Shown piece after piece: positions 12,852 to 24,568 of a stretch of 64,000 bases of DNA (the stretch's first letter is position 1; the number at the start of each line of letters is the position of its first letter). The position numbers were made by a program, and so were the translations under genes. This DNA is from Meloidogyne chitwoodi (taxonomy: Eukaryota > Nematoda > Chromadorea > Rhabditida > Meloidogynidae), in NCBI GenBank assembly GCA_015183035.1, contig JACZZP010000009.1, forward strand, positions 1,612,001-1,676,000, read 5' to 3'. The notes below the pieces were generated by a model. The model had not been told where the DNA came from and did not search any database. It was given only the letters and a program-made list of their open reading frames with translations.

Positions 12852-14428
12852 ATGTCTCCGCAAACAGACAAAGATCTTGTTTCTCTCATTCGACATGCCA
12901 GAATGAAATTTTGTGATTTGGCTAAAGAAGACTTAGTTAACGTGTTGAATAATTTTAAAAATCTTAAACCTGATATTAGTAATTTTAATTTTGGAGACGG
13001 AATTAACAGAACTTGTTTTTCTTTGTCTGGAACAATTCCAATTCATTATAAGGTTTAATTTCATTTTTCCCCAATTTTTATTTTATATAGGGTGGTAATT
13101 ACCACATTCCCGTGATTCTTTATTTTCTTGACAATCATCCTTATGCTGGCCCTTACTGTTTTGTGAAACCTACTCAAAACATGCGCATTAAACCCTCTAA
13201 AGTAGTTGACGCTGCTGGAAGAATTTATTTACCTTATTTATCTGAATGGCAATATCCAAATTATGATACTGCTGGTCTTCTTCAGGTTTACTTTTTTATT
13301 AGAATAATTTTACTCAATTTAAAACTTAGGTCATAACTATTTGCTTTCAAGACAAGTGTCCAGTATATACAGTTGTATCGCCCGCAAATAATGGAACAAC
13401 TAATAATTCAACGCAACCACCTTATCCTTGCTCAAATCCAACTCCAAATGCATACACTAAAGCATCTACTCCATATCCAAATGTTGATCCTCCTTATCCC
13501 ACTGTGGATCCTCCGTCTCATTTAATGCCTCAACCAAATGTCGGGGGTAAATTAGCATTTAGTATTCGTTCTAGAATTTTATAGTATTGAATTTGTTTAA
13601 GCTCCTGGGAAAATTAAATTTTTATTGGCACTTCTGGAACTTATAAATTTTGATGTATTTAATTTCACCTTTTTATCTAAAATTTTAAGGATTTCAAGCA
13701 CATTACCAACCTATTCCTCCTTCATACCCATCAGTTGAGCGCAACTCAATTTCTGCTATTCCATCTGTTTTGGGCACTGGTTATGGTTATTCAAATAGCA
13801 CAATTCAGCCAACACATATCAGAGCAAGTCTGTTAAGTGCTGTAGAAGATAAAATTAGACAGAAAATTCGTGACAAAATTGGTTTTTTTTAATTATTTTT
13901 TAAATAAAAATTATCTAGAAATTCCATTCGCTGAGTTGCAATCAGTTGATGCAAATCTTCGTGATTTACATAGTGGAAAACAATTACTTCGAGAAATGTT
14001 GGAGAATCTTGCACGTGACCAACAAGAGCTTGATCGAATTCTTGGAATTTACACAGTTTTTTTTTAATTTGGAAATTTTTATTTTTTTAAGTCAAAAAAG
14101 GAAGAGTTTGAAAAAGCATTAAAAATGGCAGATTCTAATGGACCAGATTTAAATCCTGAAGACGCGATAGATGCACAAAAACCTGTACATAGGCAAATTT
14201 TGCAATGCTATATTCAAGTAATTAATTATAAAATTATTTTATTTTTTTAACATTAATTTAAAGGATTGTGCAATTGATGATACTATATATAGCTTAGGAC
14301 AATCTTTAAAACGTGGATCTGTCAATTTACAGACTTATTTGAAATGTGTTCGTCAACTATCACATCAACAATTTCAGCACCGACTTTTAATGCAAAAATG
14401 CCGTGAACGTGCCCATCTCCAAATATAA
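12852..14428 (+). CDS. tsg-101: ESCRT-I subunit TSG101
   Basis: Ubiquitin-binding ESCRT-I component for endosomal sorting of ubiquitinated cargo into multivesicular bodies. Order: N-terminal UEV domain (MSPQTDKDLVSLIRHARMK to about 13400) with FSLSGTIPIHYK, YHIPVILYFLDNHP, PYCFVKPTQNM and GRIYLPYLSEW, where the E2 catalytic Cys is absent as in all UEVs. A Pro/Asn/Tyr-rich linker (about 13400-13780) follows. Next comes a coiled coil around ELQSVDANLRDLHSGKQLL. It ends with a C-terminal steadiness box: DDTIYSLGQSLKRGSVNLQ, YLKCVRQLSHQQFQHR. Six or more short introns. The ATG at 12852 is chosen because the UEV alignment begins directly after it; the overlapping upstream frame is non-coding. Confidence 0.95.
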
Positions 14429-17330
14429 AAGAATAAAGGAAACTTTGGATTAGAAATGTAATAAATATTCTTTTTTTAATTTTTACTTGTCACTTATTTA
14501 GTGGCTTTAATAAAAACTGCAAGAAAATGAATTTTTTAATATTATTTTTTCTAATTTTTTGGAAAAAAGATTGTACATAATTATTATTTTATTTTTCTAA
14601 ATTTAATTTTATGATTCTAAAAATATTTTATTTTTTTACTTTTATTTAAATTAAAGCACACCTCTGGATTTTGGTTAAATAAACTTGCCTTTTTTACATA
14701 TATATAATTATTAAAAAATGCCATTTCGACGAAAATATTCTCTCTTTTTTATTCATAAAAATATATATTTAAATATATTCTTTGTATTTTTTTTTCGTTT
14801 TTAAAACAAATAAATGATAAAATATTAAAAATTATTTATAAATAATTTAAAGATTTTTTCTTTGAATATTTAAATAATAAATTTATGTTTTAAATTTGTT
14901 CTTTATTTAAAATTAAATATTAATAAAAAATTGAAAATGATTTTTAAATAAAAAAAGTTAAAGAGAAATTCTTTTTTTTTTTAATAAATTATAATTAATT
15001 AATTTTACTTTTTTATTTAATTAAATTTTCCTAAATTAAAAAATAAAAGTTTTATTATTTTTAACAAAATTGAAAATTTTTAGTAGAAAATGTTAATACA
15101 TTTAACGACCAATAAAAGTTATTTGAATTAAAAAAAATTTTCTAAAATTTCTTTTTTTCCCCAAAAATTTAAAAAAAATTAAAAACTTCCTAAAAAGTTT
15201 TTTTTAATTTTGAAAAAATCTCATTAATTTTTAAATATAAAAATAATTTAAATTTTATATTTAAAATATTTAAAATTTAATGTTTTTTTTAAAAAAAAGT
15301 ATGGAAAAAAATTGTTTAAAAATTTAAATGTTTTCATTTCCGGATTTTGAGGGTGTTTTTATATTTTATCAAGTTAAATAATAAAAAAATCTAAAAATAA
15401 ATTCAATTTTTTGAAAAAATATTTTTATTTTATTGCAAAAAATAAATAATTTAATTTATATATAAAGTAAAAATTAAATTTTTTATTATTTTTTTATTTC
15501 AATAAAATTAAATTTGCCATTTTTATTTAAAATATAATAATAATAGAGGACATTACGCCCTCTCTCTTTTTATTTATTTATTTAAAATTAATTATTATTA
15601 TTTATTTATTTTAAATATATTTTTATATTTATTATACAATTAAATAAATAATTAATTATATTTACCTACTTTTCTTTTCCTTATTTTTTTTTAAATATAT
15701 TTAATCCTTTAATGTTTTATTTTTAAATAAATACAAATATTTATTTAAAATTTTCTACTTCCTTTTTTTATAAATAATATTAAAGAAGTAAATAGTAATA
15801 ATAAATAAATAAATTTATTTATTTATTAATTAAAAAACAATTTTTTTCTAAAAAAAAAGTTGCTTTTATTCTTTTGTTTTTTAAATTTACATAAATTGTC
15901 AGAAATCATTTTTGTCAAAAATATATATAATAAATTATTAATAAATAAATAATATATTTAATCTAAAAAAAGAATATTTTCTTATAATATAATTTTATTT
16001 TTTTTATTTAAAAAAATAATTTCCTTTTATTCTGTGCTTTGACTTTTTTTAAATTTAAAATAACAATTTTGAAACAATTTTATATATTTTTATTTAGACA
16101 ATTTTGCCTTTTAAAAATATCTCCACCCACCACAATATATTCTACTTTTATTTAATAATTTTTTTTGATTTTTAGTTCCTTCTTTTTTTTTTAAATTTTA
16201 AAAATAATTAAAAAAATAAATTATAAATATATTTTATTTTTTTTTTAAATAAAAACTTTTTTTCTTAAATAAAAAAACTAAATTTATTTTCTTTAAACTA
16301 ATTTTTGGATGGAGGATTTTAAATAAAATTTTAGTTTTTTTTTAATGAAAAAAAGTTTTAATTAAATTTTAATATAAATATATTTTCTTTTTTTTCTTTC
16401 TTTTTGTCTAAAAAAATTAAATAAAATATATTTTATTAAAATCTTCAATAAATTTTTTTTTAATTTTTTCGCCCACTTCTCTGAAAATTTAAACAAAGAT
16501 ATTTTTTATTTAATTTAAAAAGTAAATATATGCAAAACTTTTCGTCATTTTATAATATTTAAATATTTATTTAAATATTTATACTTTTAAATTAAAAAAA
16601 ATAAAATGTGATAAAAATAGATAAATAAAAATATTTTTATTTATTTCAATTAAAATATTATATTTCTTTTTAAATATTTTGTTATTTAAATATTGTCCAC
16701 ACCTTATTTTTCTCATATTTTTATTTTTATAATAAAAATTCACATATTTTTAACGTCATTAAAACTTTTAAGAATTTAAATATATATTTTATTTTAAATT
16801 AATAAAAAATAATTTTTTGTTCACTATTTTATACTTTTTTATTTCACTTTAAATAAAAAATATATTTTTAACAATTTCAAACTTTTGATGATAATAATCC
16901 TTTGGGAAAACAAACAAACAAATATATTTATGTCTAGTACTTAATAAAAGTTGATAATTATGAGAAAAAAAAAAAGATTTTTTAACAAAAAGTATTTCTT
17001 CTTCTTCTTCTTTTTTTCTCCCTTTTGGGATTTGTTTTTGTGGTTGGCACAAGATGTTTTCGAAAAATGTTTTTTAAAAGTTATTTTTTAAATTAAAAAA
17101 TATTTTTTCAAAAATCGGAAATAAAAGTCACGATCTAAGAAAAAATAAAATATTTATTTTAAAATAAATAAATAATATATATAAAAGTACATAAATATAT
17201 TTAAACCTCTCTTTTTAAATTAATTTATAATTTTAATTGTTTTTTTTTAATTTTTAATAAAATAATTATTATTTTTTTAAAAAAGGTATTTTCTTAAAAA
17301 TTTAAATTCTTTTATTTGTTGCTATAAAAT
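14429..17330. other. 2.9-kb A/T-rich desert
   Basis: Low-complexity A/T sequence with no recognisable exon, RNA gene or inverted repeat of note. The only open frame of any length (near 16850-17050, minus) lacks domain features and overlaps a CTT/TTC microsatellite-like tract at about 16995-17020. Confidence 0.5.
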
Positions 17331-17841
17331 ATGCGCAGAAAATATTCTTTTTATTTTTCGCCTTCAATTTTGGTATTTTTAATGTTTTCTATTTCATTTA
17401 ATAATGAAGTAAATGGTTATTATTCAAAACAATTATTTTTGCCTAGTGGTGGATATTTAAATCAAAATTTATTTGAATTTAAGTAAGAAATATATATTTA
17501 TAATTAAATAAATTAAATTAATAGACATCCTTCTAAAATTGGTGATTATAATAATGAAGAACAAAAAATTGTAATAATTGAAGAAGAAAATGAAGATAAT
17601 AATAATGAATTATTAGAAACAACAAAAATATTACAAAAAGGAAATAATCAACAAAAAGTAAAATTTAAAATATTTTAAATAATATTTAATTTAAAAAAAG
17701 GAAATTCCTCGTCGTCAAATGCGTCATTTATTAGCTAATGAATTTGGTAATGAAAGAATTGGCAGACAATTTAAAAGAATGAGACCTTGCTTTTATTCAC
17801 CTATTCAATGTTTAATGAGAAAAAGACGATCAGAAAAATAA
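17331..17841 (+). CDS. Allatostatin-C-like neuropeptide precursor
   Basis: Small secreted prepropeptide in three exons (17331-17482, 17525-17657, 17701-17841), about 142 residues. It starts with a hydrophobic signal sequence (SPSILVFLMFSISF), followed by an acidic spacer. The C terminus reads QFKR | MRPCFYSPIQCLM | RKRRSEK: a Lys-Arg site and an Arg-Lys-Arg-Arg site frame one 13-residue peptide. Its two Cys are separated by six residues, with an aromatic pair and Pro inside (C-F-Y-S-P-I-Q-C). That spacing and core match the allatostatin-C consensus (C-Y/F-F-N-P-I-S-C), a somatostatin-related disulfide-ringed family. Maturation would need a prohormone convertase and then a carboxypeptidase E to trim basic residues; an EGL-21-like enzyme lies 3 kb away. 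There is no amidation Gly. Receptor and function are inferred. Confidence 0.82.
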
Positions 17842-18212
17842 ATTTAAATATTAAAATTGGCTGGCAGGCTTATAAAAGAAAATAAAAGATCTCATTTTAT
17901 TATTTTTTCTTCCTCTTCTTTTAATTAATAAATATATTTGTGAAATAATATTATATATTTTTGAAACAAATAAATGAAAATTTATGTTTTTTTAATTAAA
18001 AAAAAATATTATTAAAATTATTTAATTTTATTTATAAAAATCTTTTTGTTATGCATGTAATGTGATGATCATTTAAAAGATATAATTAATTAATTAATTA
18101 ATATTTAATATAATAATAATAATAACTAAAAATATAAAAGAATTAATTAAATGAAAGTCATTTATTATTTTTTCTTTTAATTTCTTCTTCCATTTATTAT
18201 TTTTCTCCTAAT
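17842..18212. other. Convergent 3' spacer
   Basis: Short AT-rich spacer between the 3' ends of the neuropeptide gene (plus) and the elongase gene (minus). Nothing further seen. Confidence 0.5.
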
Positions 18213-19650
18213 TTAGCTTTTAATCGGTTCTAACAATTCTCCGCTGCTAAAAATTAAAAACTGAAAAATAAATAACTACTCCTTCCTAATTTTATTTTTT
18301 TTCTTTTAAAAATGACAAAATATTATTATATAAAAATAAATAAATATTCTTAAAAATTAATTATTCTATAAAATATTAAATAAAACCTAATAATAGCAGC
18401 ATCAATAGCATTTCCATTAGTCAACTTTTCTGAAGTTTTGACAAGTTTTGTACGATTATATCGATTTCCAGAACGAAGATAAGTTTGATAAAAGAAATTA
18501 CAAAAAAGAAGAAAATAACTTAAATAAATTAAAAGAGAAACATAAAGATTTTTCCAAGTATTTTGACATTCAATTCCAATAGATTTTAACCTTAATATTA
18601 AATTTAAAAAATAATAATAATTATTATTAAAAAAAACCTAAATATATAAATACTAATAGCCAAACCAACAATCATTTGAGAAATTTGTAAAAGAGTAACA
18701 AAAATAGCTGTCCATTTAGGTAATTTAAATTGTAATGCTCTAAAGGCATAATAAGTATACCTTCAAAAAATAATATTAATTTAAAAAAAATTAAAAAAAA
18801 TACATAAAAGAATGTACAACATAATTCATAGCAATAAACCATCGACCACTAGCAGCGTGGTCTTTATACATCATCCAAGTGGAAATCAATACCTAAAAAA
18901 TAACAACAAATTAAAGCACAAATAAACTGAGAAAATTAAAAAAATAATTTAAAGAGAATGGGGACAAAAAATTAAATTATCCAGAAAAAACTTTTTAATA
19001 TAAAATATTAAAAAAGGAAAATTTTAGATTTATTGAATATTAGAATATATAAAATTAATTGTAATAATTATTAATTCCCTCATAAATTTAAAAAATAAAT
19101 TCAAACCGTAACGTGATGGTACCAATGCAAAAAAATTAAAGGTTTTTTGCGTAAAACAATAAAAGCAGTATCAGCAAATTCAAAAACCTTTGACATTGCA
19201 AATTTATCTCCCCAATATCCACTAACACCCTGAGCATAAGAACCAATACAAATTGAATAGAAAAAAGAATTTGAGTTAACAGACCTTTTTAAATATTTTT
19301 TAATTTAAATTTTAAAGAAAAACCAAAAAAGTTCTGGTAACATTCGAGCAGCTCCAATAGCAGAAAATGTTGCCAAAAATAAATTCCACCAAAAAAGTGT
19401 TTGATCCAAAGCGAAAGGTTTTCGATTACTCATTAACTAATAAAAATAAAATTATTTAAAAAATAATTAATTAATTTACCCATTGACCACCAAATATAGC
19501 CAAAATATAAATAAAAGATAAAGTAATTGAATGAATCCAATTTCTTTGCATCCATTCAGTTGAACTAACCATATCAAAGGAAAGTTCATAAGAAGTAACA
19601 AAAGAATAATTTTCTACCCCATACTTTGGGAAATAATCAGATTTTGCCAT
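18213..19650 (-). CDS. Very-long-chain fatty acid elongase (ELO family)
   Basis: 3-ketoacyl-CoA synthase of the ER membrane, condensing malonyl-CoA with a fatty acyl-CoA. Start at 19648-19650 (MAKSDYFPKYGVENY). Signature elements in order: an N-terminal helix, LSFIYILAIF, RKPFALDQTLFWWNLFLA, VSGYWGDKFAMSKVFEFADT with FIVLRKKPL, the histidine box LHWYHHVTVLISTW, the YVVHSFMYTYYAFRAL segment, and C-terminal helices. The last exon (18213-18247) is joined through a TTTTTAG acceptor and ends SGELLEPIKS. The HxxHH box and MNY-H-x-x-MY motif are intact, so it should be active. Nematodes have several paralogues (ELO-1 to ELO-9); which one this is cannot be assigned. The C terminus lacks an obvious KKxx ER signal. 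Confidence 0.93.
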
Positions 19651-20824
19651 TTTAATTAATTAATTATATCTTTAAAAATTAAAAAAAAATAATAAAGAAC
19701 AAATAAAAATAAAGAGCCAAATAATCGCTGCTAGGTAATCGCAAGTCTAGAATTAAAGAAAAGAAAGCAAAAGTTTGACGGATATTTAGGGTTTTGAAAA
19801 GAAGGGGAATCTCTATTGTTGAGATTACGCTTAACCAACAACATCCATCTATAAATAAAATATTTGTTGACATTTAATACATAAATAAAATCAAAAAAGT
19901 AAATAAATAATAAAATATATTTTTTTAAATAAGATTTAATCAAAAATAAATAAATTTACTTTTTTTCTTAACAAAAACAATAAATATTTAATTATTATTT
20001 ATTTATTTATTAAATTGTTAAAATATATATGTATTTATTTATTTATATGGCCTGAGTATTTAAATAATAAAAGATAAAATAAATTATTAATTAAAATAAT
20101 TTACTTCCTAATTTAAATATATTTTATTAAATAAAAATAAGTTTTTATATACCTAAAAAACCTGTTTTTATTAAAAAAACACAAAACATGTTATTTCAAT
20201 TTTTGTATTTTTAGTAAATAATTAAAATATTTATTTAAAATATTTACTTCTTAAATAAAAACTTAGTAATTAATAAATATATTTATTTAGATATTAATAA
20301 TAAAAGTACAAAATAATATTATTAAAATATTTAATTAATTTTTATTTTATTATATTTGTCTTAATATTTAAAAATTAAACAATATATTTATTTATTTATT
20401 TAATTTTAACATTTAAATAAAATGTTTTAGATGCATTTTTAAAGATTTTTATCTAAACTTAAAAGAGCAAAGTTTAAATTAAATATAAATATTTTACTAT
20501 TAAAATAGTAGTTTAAATAAATTTATTTATTTTTTAATTTATAAATTAACAAATTCTTTTTTATTCAATTTATTTCTCTTATGTCAGTACATTAATTGTT
20601 TTAATATAATTTTTATAAAATTAAAAGGGGGAATATTTACATATTTATAAGGGAATTATTATTTAAAGAAAAACCGGTAAATTTAATTAATTTTTAAATA
20701 AAAAAGAATAATGACCGGTTATTTTTATAATTCTTTTTTGACCTTTTTTAAGGTTAAAAGAAATATATTTAAAGGGAAAAGAGATCATTTTAGATTTTTT
20801 ATAAAAATTATTCTCATCATTATT
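19651..20824. other. AT-rich intergenic region
   Basis: Upstream of the elongase and downstream of the carboxypeptidase (both minus), so the elongase promoter should lie here. Small open frames near 19680-19940 show no domain and fall in upstream flanking sequence. Nothing else seen. Confidence 0.5.
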
Positions 20825-23170
20825 TTATTGAATGGGTTCTTCTCCTTTAGTCATTTGTTTCATACGTAAAAGCTGAATAAATTCTGCTGCCTTTTTAAAA
20901 ATAAATATTATTTAATTAAAAAAGGGAATTATTTCTTTTTTTTACCTGTTCAGGTGAAAGAATTTCAGATTCTTCTTCATTAGGTTGTTCTTCAATTTCT
21001 TCTTCTGGAGTAACAACATTCATTTCTTCTTCTTCTTTTTGTTTAATTGAACGTAATTTAAAATTTACAATAACTGGACGACGTTCAGAAATATTATTTA
21101 AAGTTAAATTAACAGCTCTAACACCAATTTCATAACCTTCAGCCTCAACAGCTACTTGATAATTTCCAGCAATTAATGGACGAAAATAATCACCAGTAAT
21201 CCCTAATAAATATATTTATTATTAAAATATTAAAAAATAAAATACATGTAGTGACTGGATGTTTAATTGCATTTCCTTTTTCTTGTCCATTTTTTGTTAT
21301 ATTTCTAATCCAAACAACAGCATTTGGAATTGGTTCACCAGTTTGAGAATCTTGAACAATTCCTTTAATACCCAAATGTGCAAGACGAATAAATTCAAGA
21401 AGAGCTATTTTATTATCTGACCAAAATTGTGGTAATTGTTGTGCATTTGGCATTTTTTCACAACCCAATTCTAAAGTAATTTCAAATGCCTTAAAAATAT
21501 AAATATTTATTCTAAAAAGTTATTATTTAATAAATTTACATTTGTAGCCAAATAATTAAAATCTTGCATTCCACCAGCAACTGAGTACCATTTAGCTCCA
21601 TTAGTAATTCCCCCTTGTCTAGCAAAATTATTTTGTGCTGTTCCATCACAAGGTTCATGATCATTTTTAGACATATGTGCATGTGATTTGGCATATATTT
21701 CAGCAATATATCTTTTAAAATATTTAAATAATTTAATTAAATAAATAAATTAAAAAATAATTAAAATAAATTAAAAAAAATAACCTAAATGTAGCATCAT
21801 CAGGTGATTTACTATAATCATTTAAAGCCATAGGTTCACGACTTTCATCAAAAGGATAATTAGCAACTAAATCTCCTTCATGTAAATTTGCAGAAATAAC
21901 AAAAGGCCAAGAAAGTACCCATTCCCCTACAGAACTAACTTCTGGCTCAAAATGTTTTTGATTTGGATTTTGAAATAATTCTAATAAATGATCATAAAAT
22001 GGCCAACTTTTTGTTTCCATAAAATAAAAAAGAACATTTAAATCTGGAAAATTTCTATTTAAATCAACGCCATGAGCATTTCCTCTTCCTAAAAGCCATC
22101 CACGATCTTCTGGTTTCTTAAATAATTATTTTATTTATTTATTTAAAAATTAAATATTTTACAGTTTTATATGCTAATTCAAAACCATCAGGATTCATTG
22201 AAGGCATAATATGTATATTTGTAGAATTTAATAATTCAACTATTGGTCTTTGATCTGACCTCCAAGCATCACATAAATAATCAGATAAGCGAATTAAAAG
22301 TTCTCTACCAATAGCTTCATTTCCATGCATATTTCCAATATATTTAACTTCTGGTTTAACTTTTTTTTAAAAAATAATAATAATTAATTTTATTAAATTA
22401 ATTAATTAAAATATATTTAAATACGTGTTTGATGACGTCCAGGATGTGTTGAAAATTCAATAACAGCCAATTGCCTTCCTTCTACACTTTTACCAATACT
22501 GTAGAGACGTGTAATACTTTTCAATTAAAATTAAATTAAATAATTATTTAAAAATATTTACTTTGGACATTTTTTATTAATTTCTTCCAATTTCTCTTCC
22601 ATTGCTTTTTGGTCATGATAACGAGTCCAAAGGACATCATTTGTTGATGTTGCTGTTGTTTTTTGTTTATTCCAGAAAAAAAGACCTTTTTTAAAAAATT
22701 AAAATTAAATTATTATAATAAAAATATTTAGAGTAATTTACATATTATCTAAATTGTATTTTTTTATTTATTTAATTATTTTTTCAAAAATGATGTCATA
22801 TTAAAAATTAAAAAAAAATAACTGGTACTTTTCCGTTATGCTACACCCCCCATTTCAGTGCCAAAAAAAGTGAGTGCCTATTAATACTTAATGCATTAAT
22901 ATTTAAATTTTAATCTGTATTTTTTGATTGTCATACAATCTTTGGTCGTTAAACGAGTATATAAAGAATTAATAAAAGTAAAAAATATTAATTCAATTAA
23001 AAATAATTAAATAAAAATGCCTTATAATTACGACACACTTATTAATAGGCACTCAAATTTTTGGCACTGAAATGGGGGGTGCAGCATAACGGAAAAGTAC
23101 CAAATAACTTACTTCCAAAAGTATTTTGTATAATAAAACAAAATAACAAAATTTGTGGTAATAAAAACAT
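20825..23170 (-). CDS. egl-21: Carboxypeptidase E-type metallocarboxypeptidase (EGL-21-like)
   Basis: M14 family, N/E subfamily zinc carboxypeptidase that removes C-terminal Lys/Arg left by prohormone convertases during neuropeptide maturation in dense-core vesicles. Exon 1 (start 23168-23170) encodes a signal peptide ([19 protein letters not shown]); intron 1 contains a foldback element. Catalytic features: [16 protein letters not shown] (zinc ligands His and Glu), [15 protein letters not shown] (substrate Arg), [16 protein letters not shown] (third zinc His), and [13 protein letters not shown] with the catalytic Glu. A transthyretin-like domain follows ([38 protein letters not shown]), then an acidic tail with a terminal helix ([13 protein letters not shown]) as in CPE. 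All key residues present. Confidence 0.93.
22824..23101. mobile_element. MITE family C copy 1, in intron 1 of the carboxypeptidase gene
   Basis: 278-bp element with terminal inverted repeats GGTACTTTTCCGTTATGCT(A/G)CACCCCCCATTTCAGTGCC. An identical 8-bp duplication AAATAACT flanks it (22816-22823 and 23102-23109). No coding capacity. A second family member with the same end sequence is at 56870-57259. It lies just 3' of the signal-peptide exon. Confidence 0.92.
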
Positions 23171-24568
23171 TTTTTTAATAATTAATTTCTTAAATTTTAA
23201 TTTAAAAAGAATTATTTAATAAAATTTTATGTTCGTTTTTCTTTTGCTTTAAAGGCAAAGGCTTAAAAGAAAGAATGAAACAAAAAAAGAGAAAAATAAT
23301 TGGCAAATTCCTTTTTGTTTTGTGGAGATAAAATATAAATATTATTGAATATTTTAGAGAATATATACTTAGAATTATATATTTTTTAAAAAAGAAAAAG
23401 AAAAAAAGCTTTCAACTGACAAAAAAAACTAAAAAAATGCCACAGCCTTTACTTATTTTATAAATATTCTATGGCCAATAGTAACTGCTTTTTACTATTT
23501 ATTGACATAAAAATGTGAATATTTACATTATATAGAAAATAAATAGTAGTCTTTTAATTGGCTCTACTGTGTTAGATAAATAAAAATTAAAAAACATTAC
23601 GGAAGTGATGAAATGAATTTTGTAATAAAATAATTAAAAACACAAAAATTAAAATAATTAAATATAAAAACTAAATATTTTATAAAAATTATTTTTTCTT
23701 TAAACAATTTCTTATCAATAATATTTTTTAAAAAATTATAATTATTTATTAAATATATTAACTAATTTTATTAATTTATTATAATAATATAAATAATAAT
23801 TTGGTTATAATCATCTCATTAATTATTAAGACAATTATTATTATAAAAGGATTTAACTACATATATTTATATTTAAATAAATTTAAAATAATTAGAGAAT
23901 ATTTACTTTATTTATTTATTTAAAATAAATAAATATTTGATATTGTTAAAAATTAAAAAAGAAAAATAACAAACATTTTACATAATTATGAAAGAAATAA
24001 AAACTTTTTTTATTTTTTAAATTTCTTTAAAAAGAAATTTCCGGAAATACAATTATTAAATATAAATAATATATTTTTATTTAATTATTAATTTATAAAA
24101 AATATTAAATAAATTAATTAAATAATTTAATTTTTACAAAAATATTTTATTTAATTTTAATAAATTTAATTAATTAAAATTAAATTTTTGTCAAAGAAAT
24201 ATATTAAATTAAATTAAAAAAGAGAAGTATTTTAGTGCATTATAGACTTTACACATTAATTTATTATTTTAATTTTGGGTCCAAAATTCTTTTATTTTTT
24301 TTAATTATTATTTTTTTCTTTTGGCAATAATCCAAAAATAGAAAATTATTTTTATTAAAAAATTATAAAAATTAATTTGGAAAAAAATTTTAAAATTCAA
24401 ACTAAATTTTTTTATTATAATTTAAAAATTAATTAATAAATTAATTTTGATTAATTAAAAAAAAATTAATTTATAGAATGTTTATTTTATTACAATTCTT
24501 ATCAAAAAATTAAAATAATAATTTATAAATTATTTAGGTATATTTATTTATTTAAAATAATATATTAA
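23171..24568. promoter_or_regulatory. Divergent AT-rich region between carboxypeptidase and biotin synthase genes
   Basis: Both genes are transcribed away from this 1.4-kb region, so their promoters lie here. Sequence is low-complexity A/T; no gene or convincing regulatory motif seen. Confidence 0.4.

Noticed and set aside
12700..12906. 68-codon ORF upstream of tsg-101
   Set aside because: Different frame overlapping the real start; no domain, and UEV homology begins at the 12852 ATG.
16849..17052. 67-codon minus ORF with KKEEEEE tract
   Set aside because: Arises from a CTT-rich tract; no flanking exons or domain.
19679..19943. Overlapping minus-strand ORFs upstream of the elongase
   Set aside because: Mutually overlapping in different frames, low complexity, no domain; likely 5' flank.
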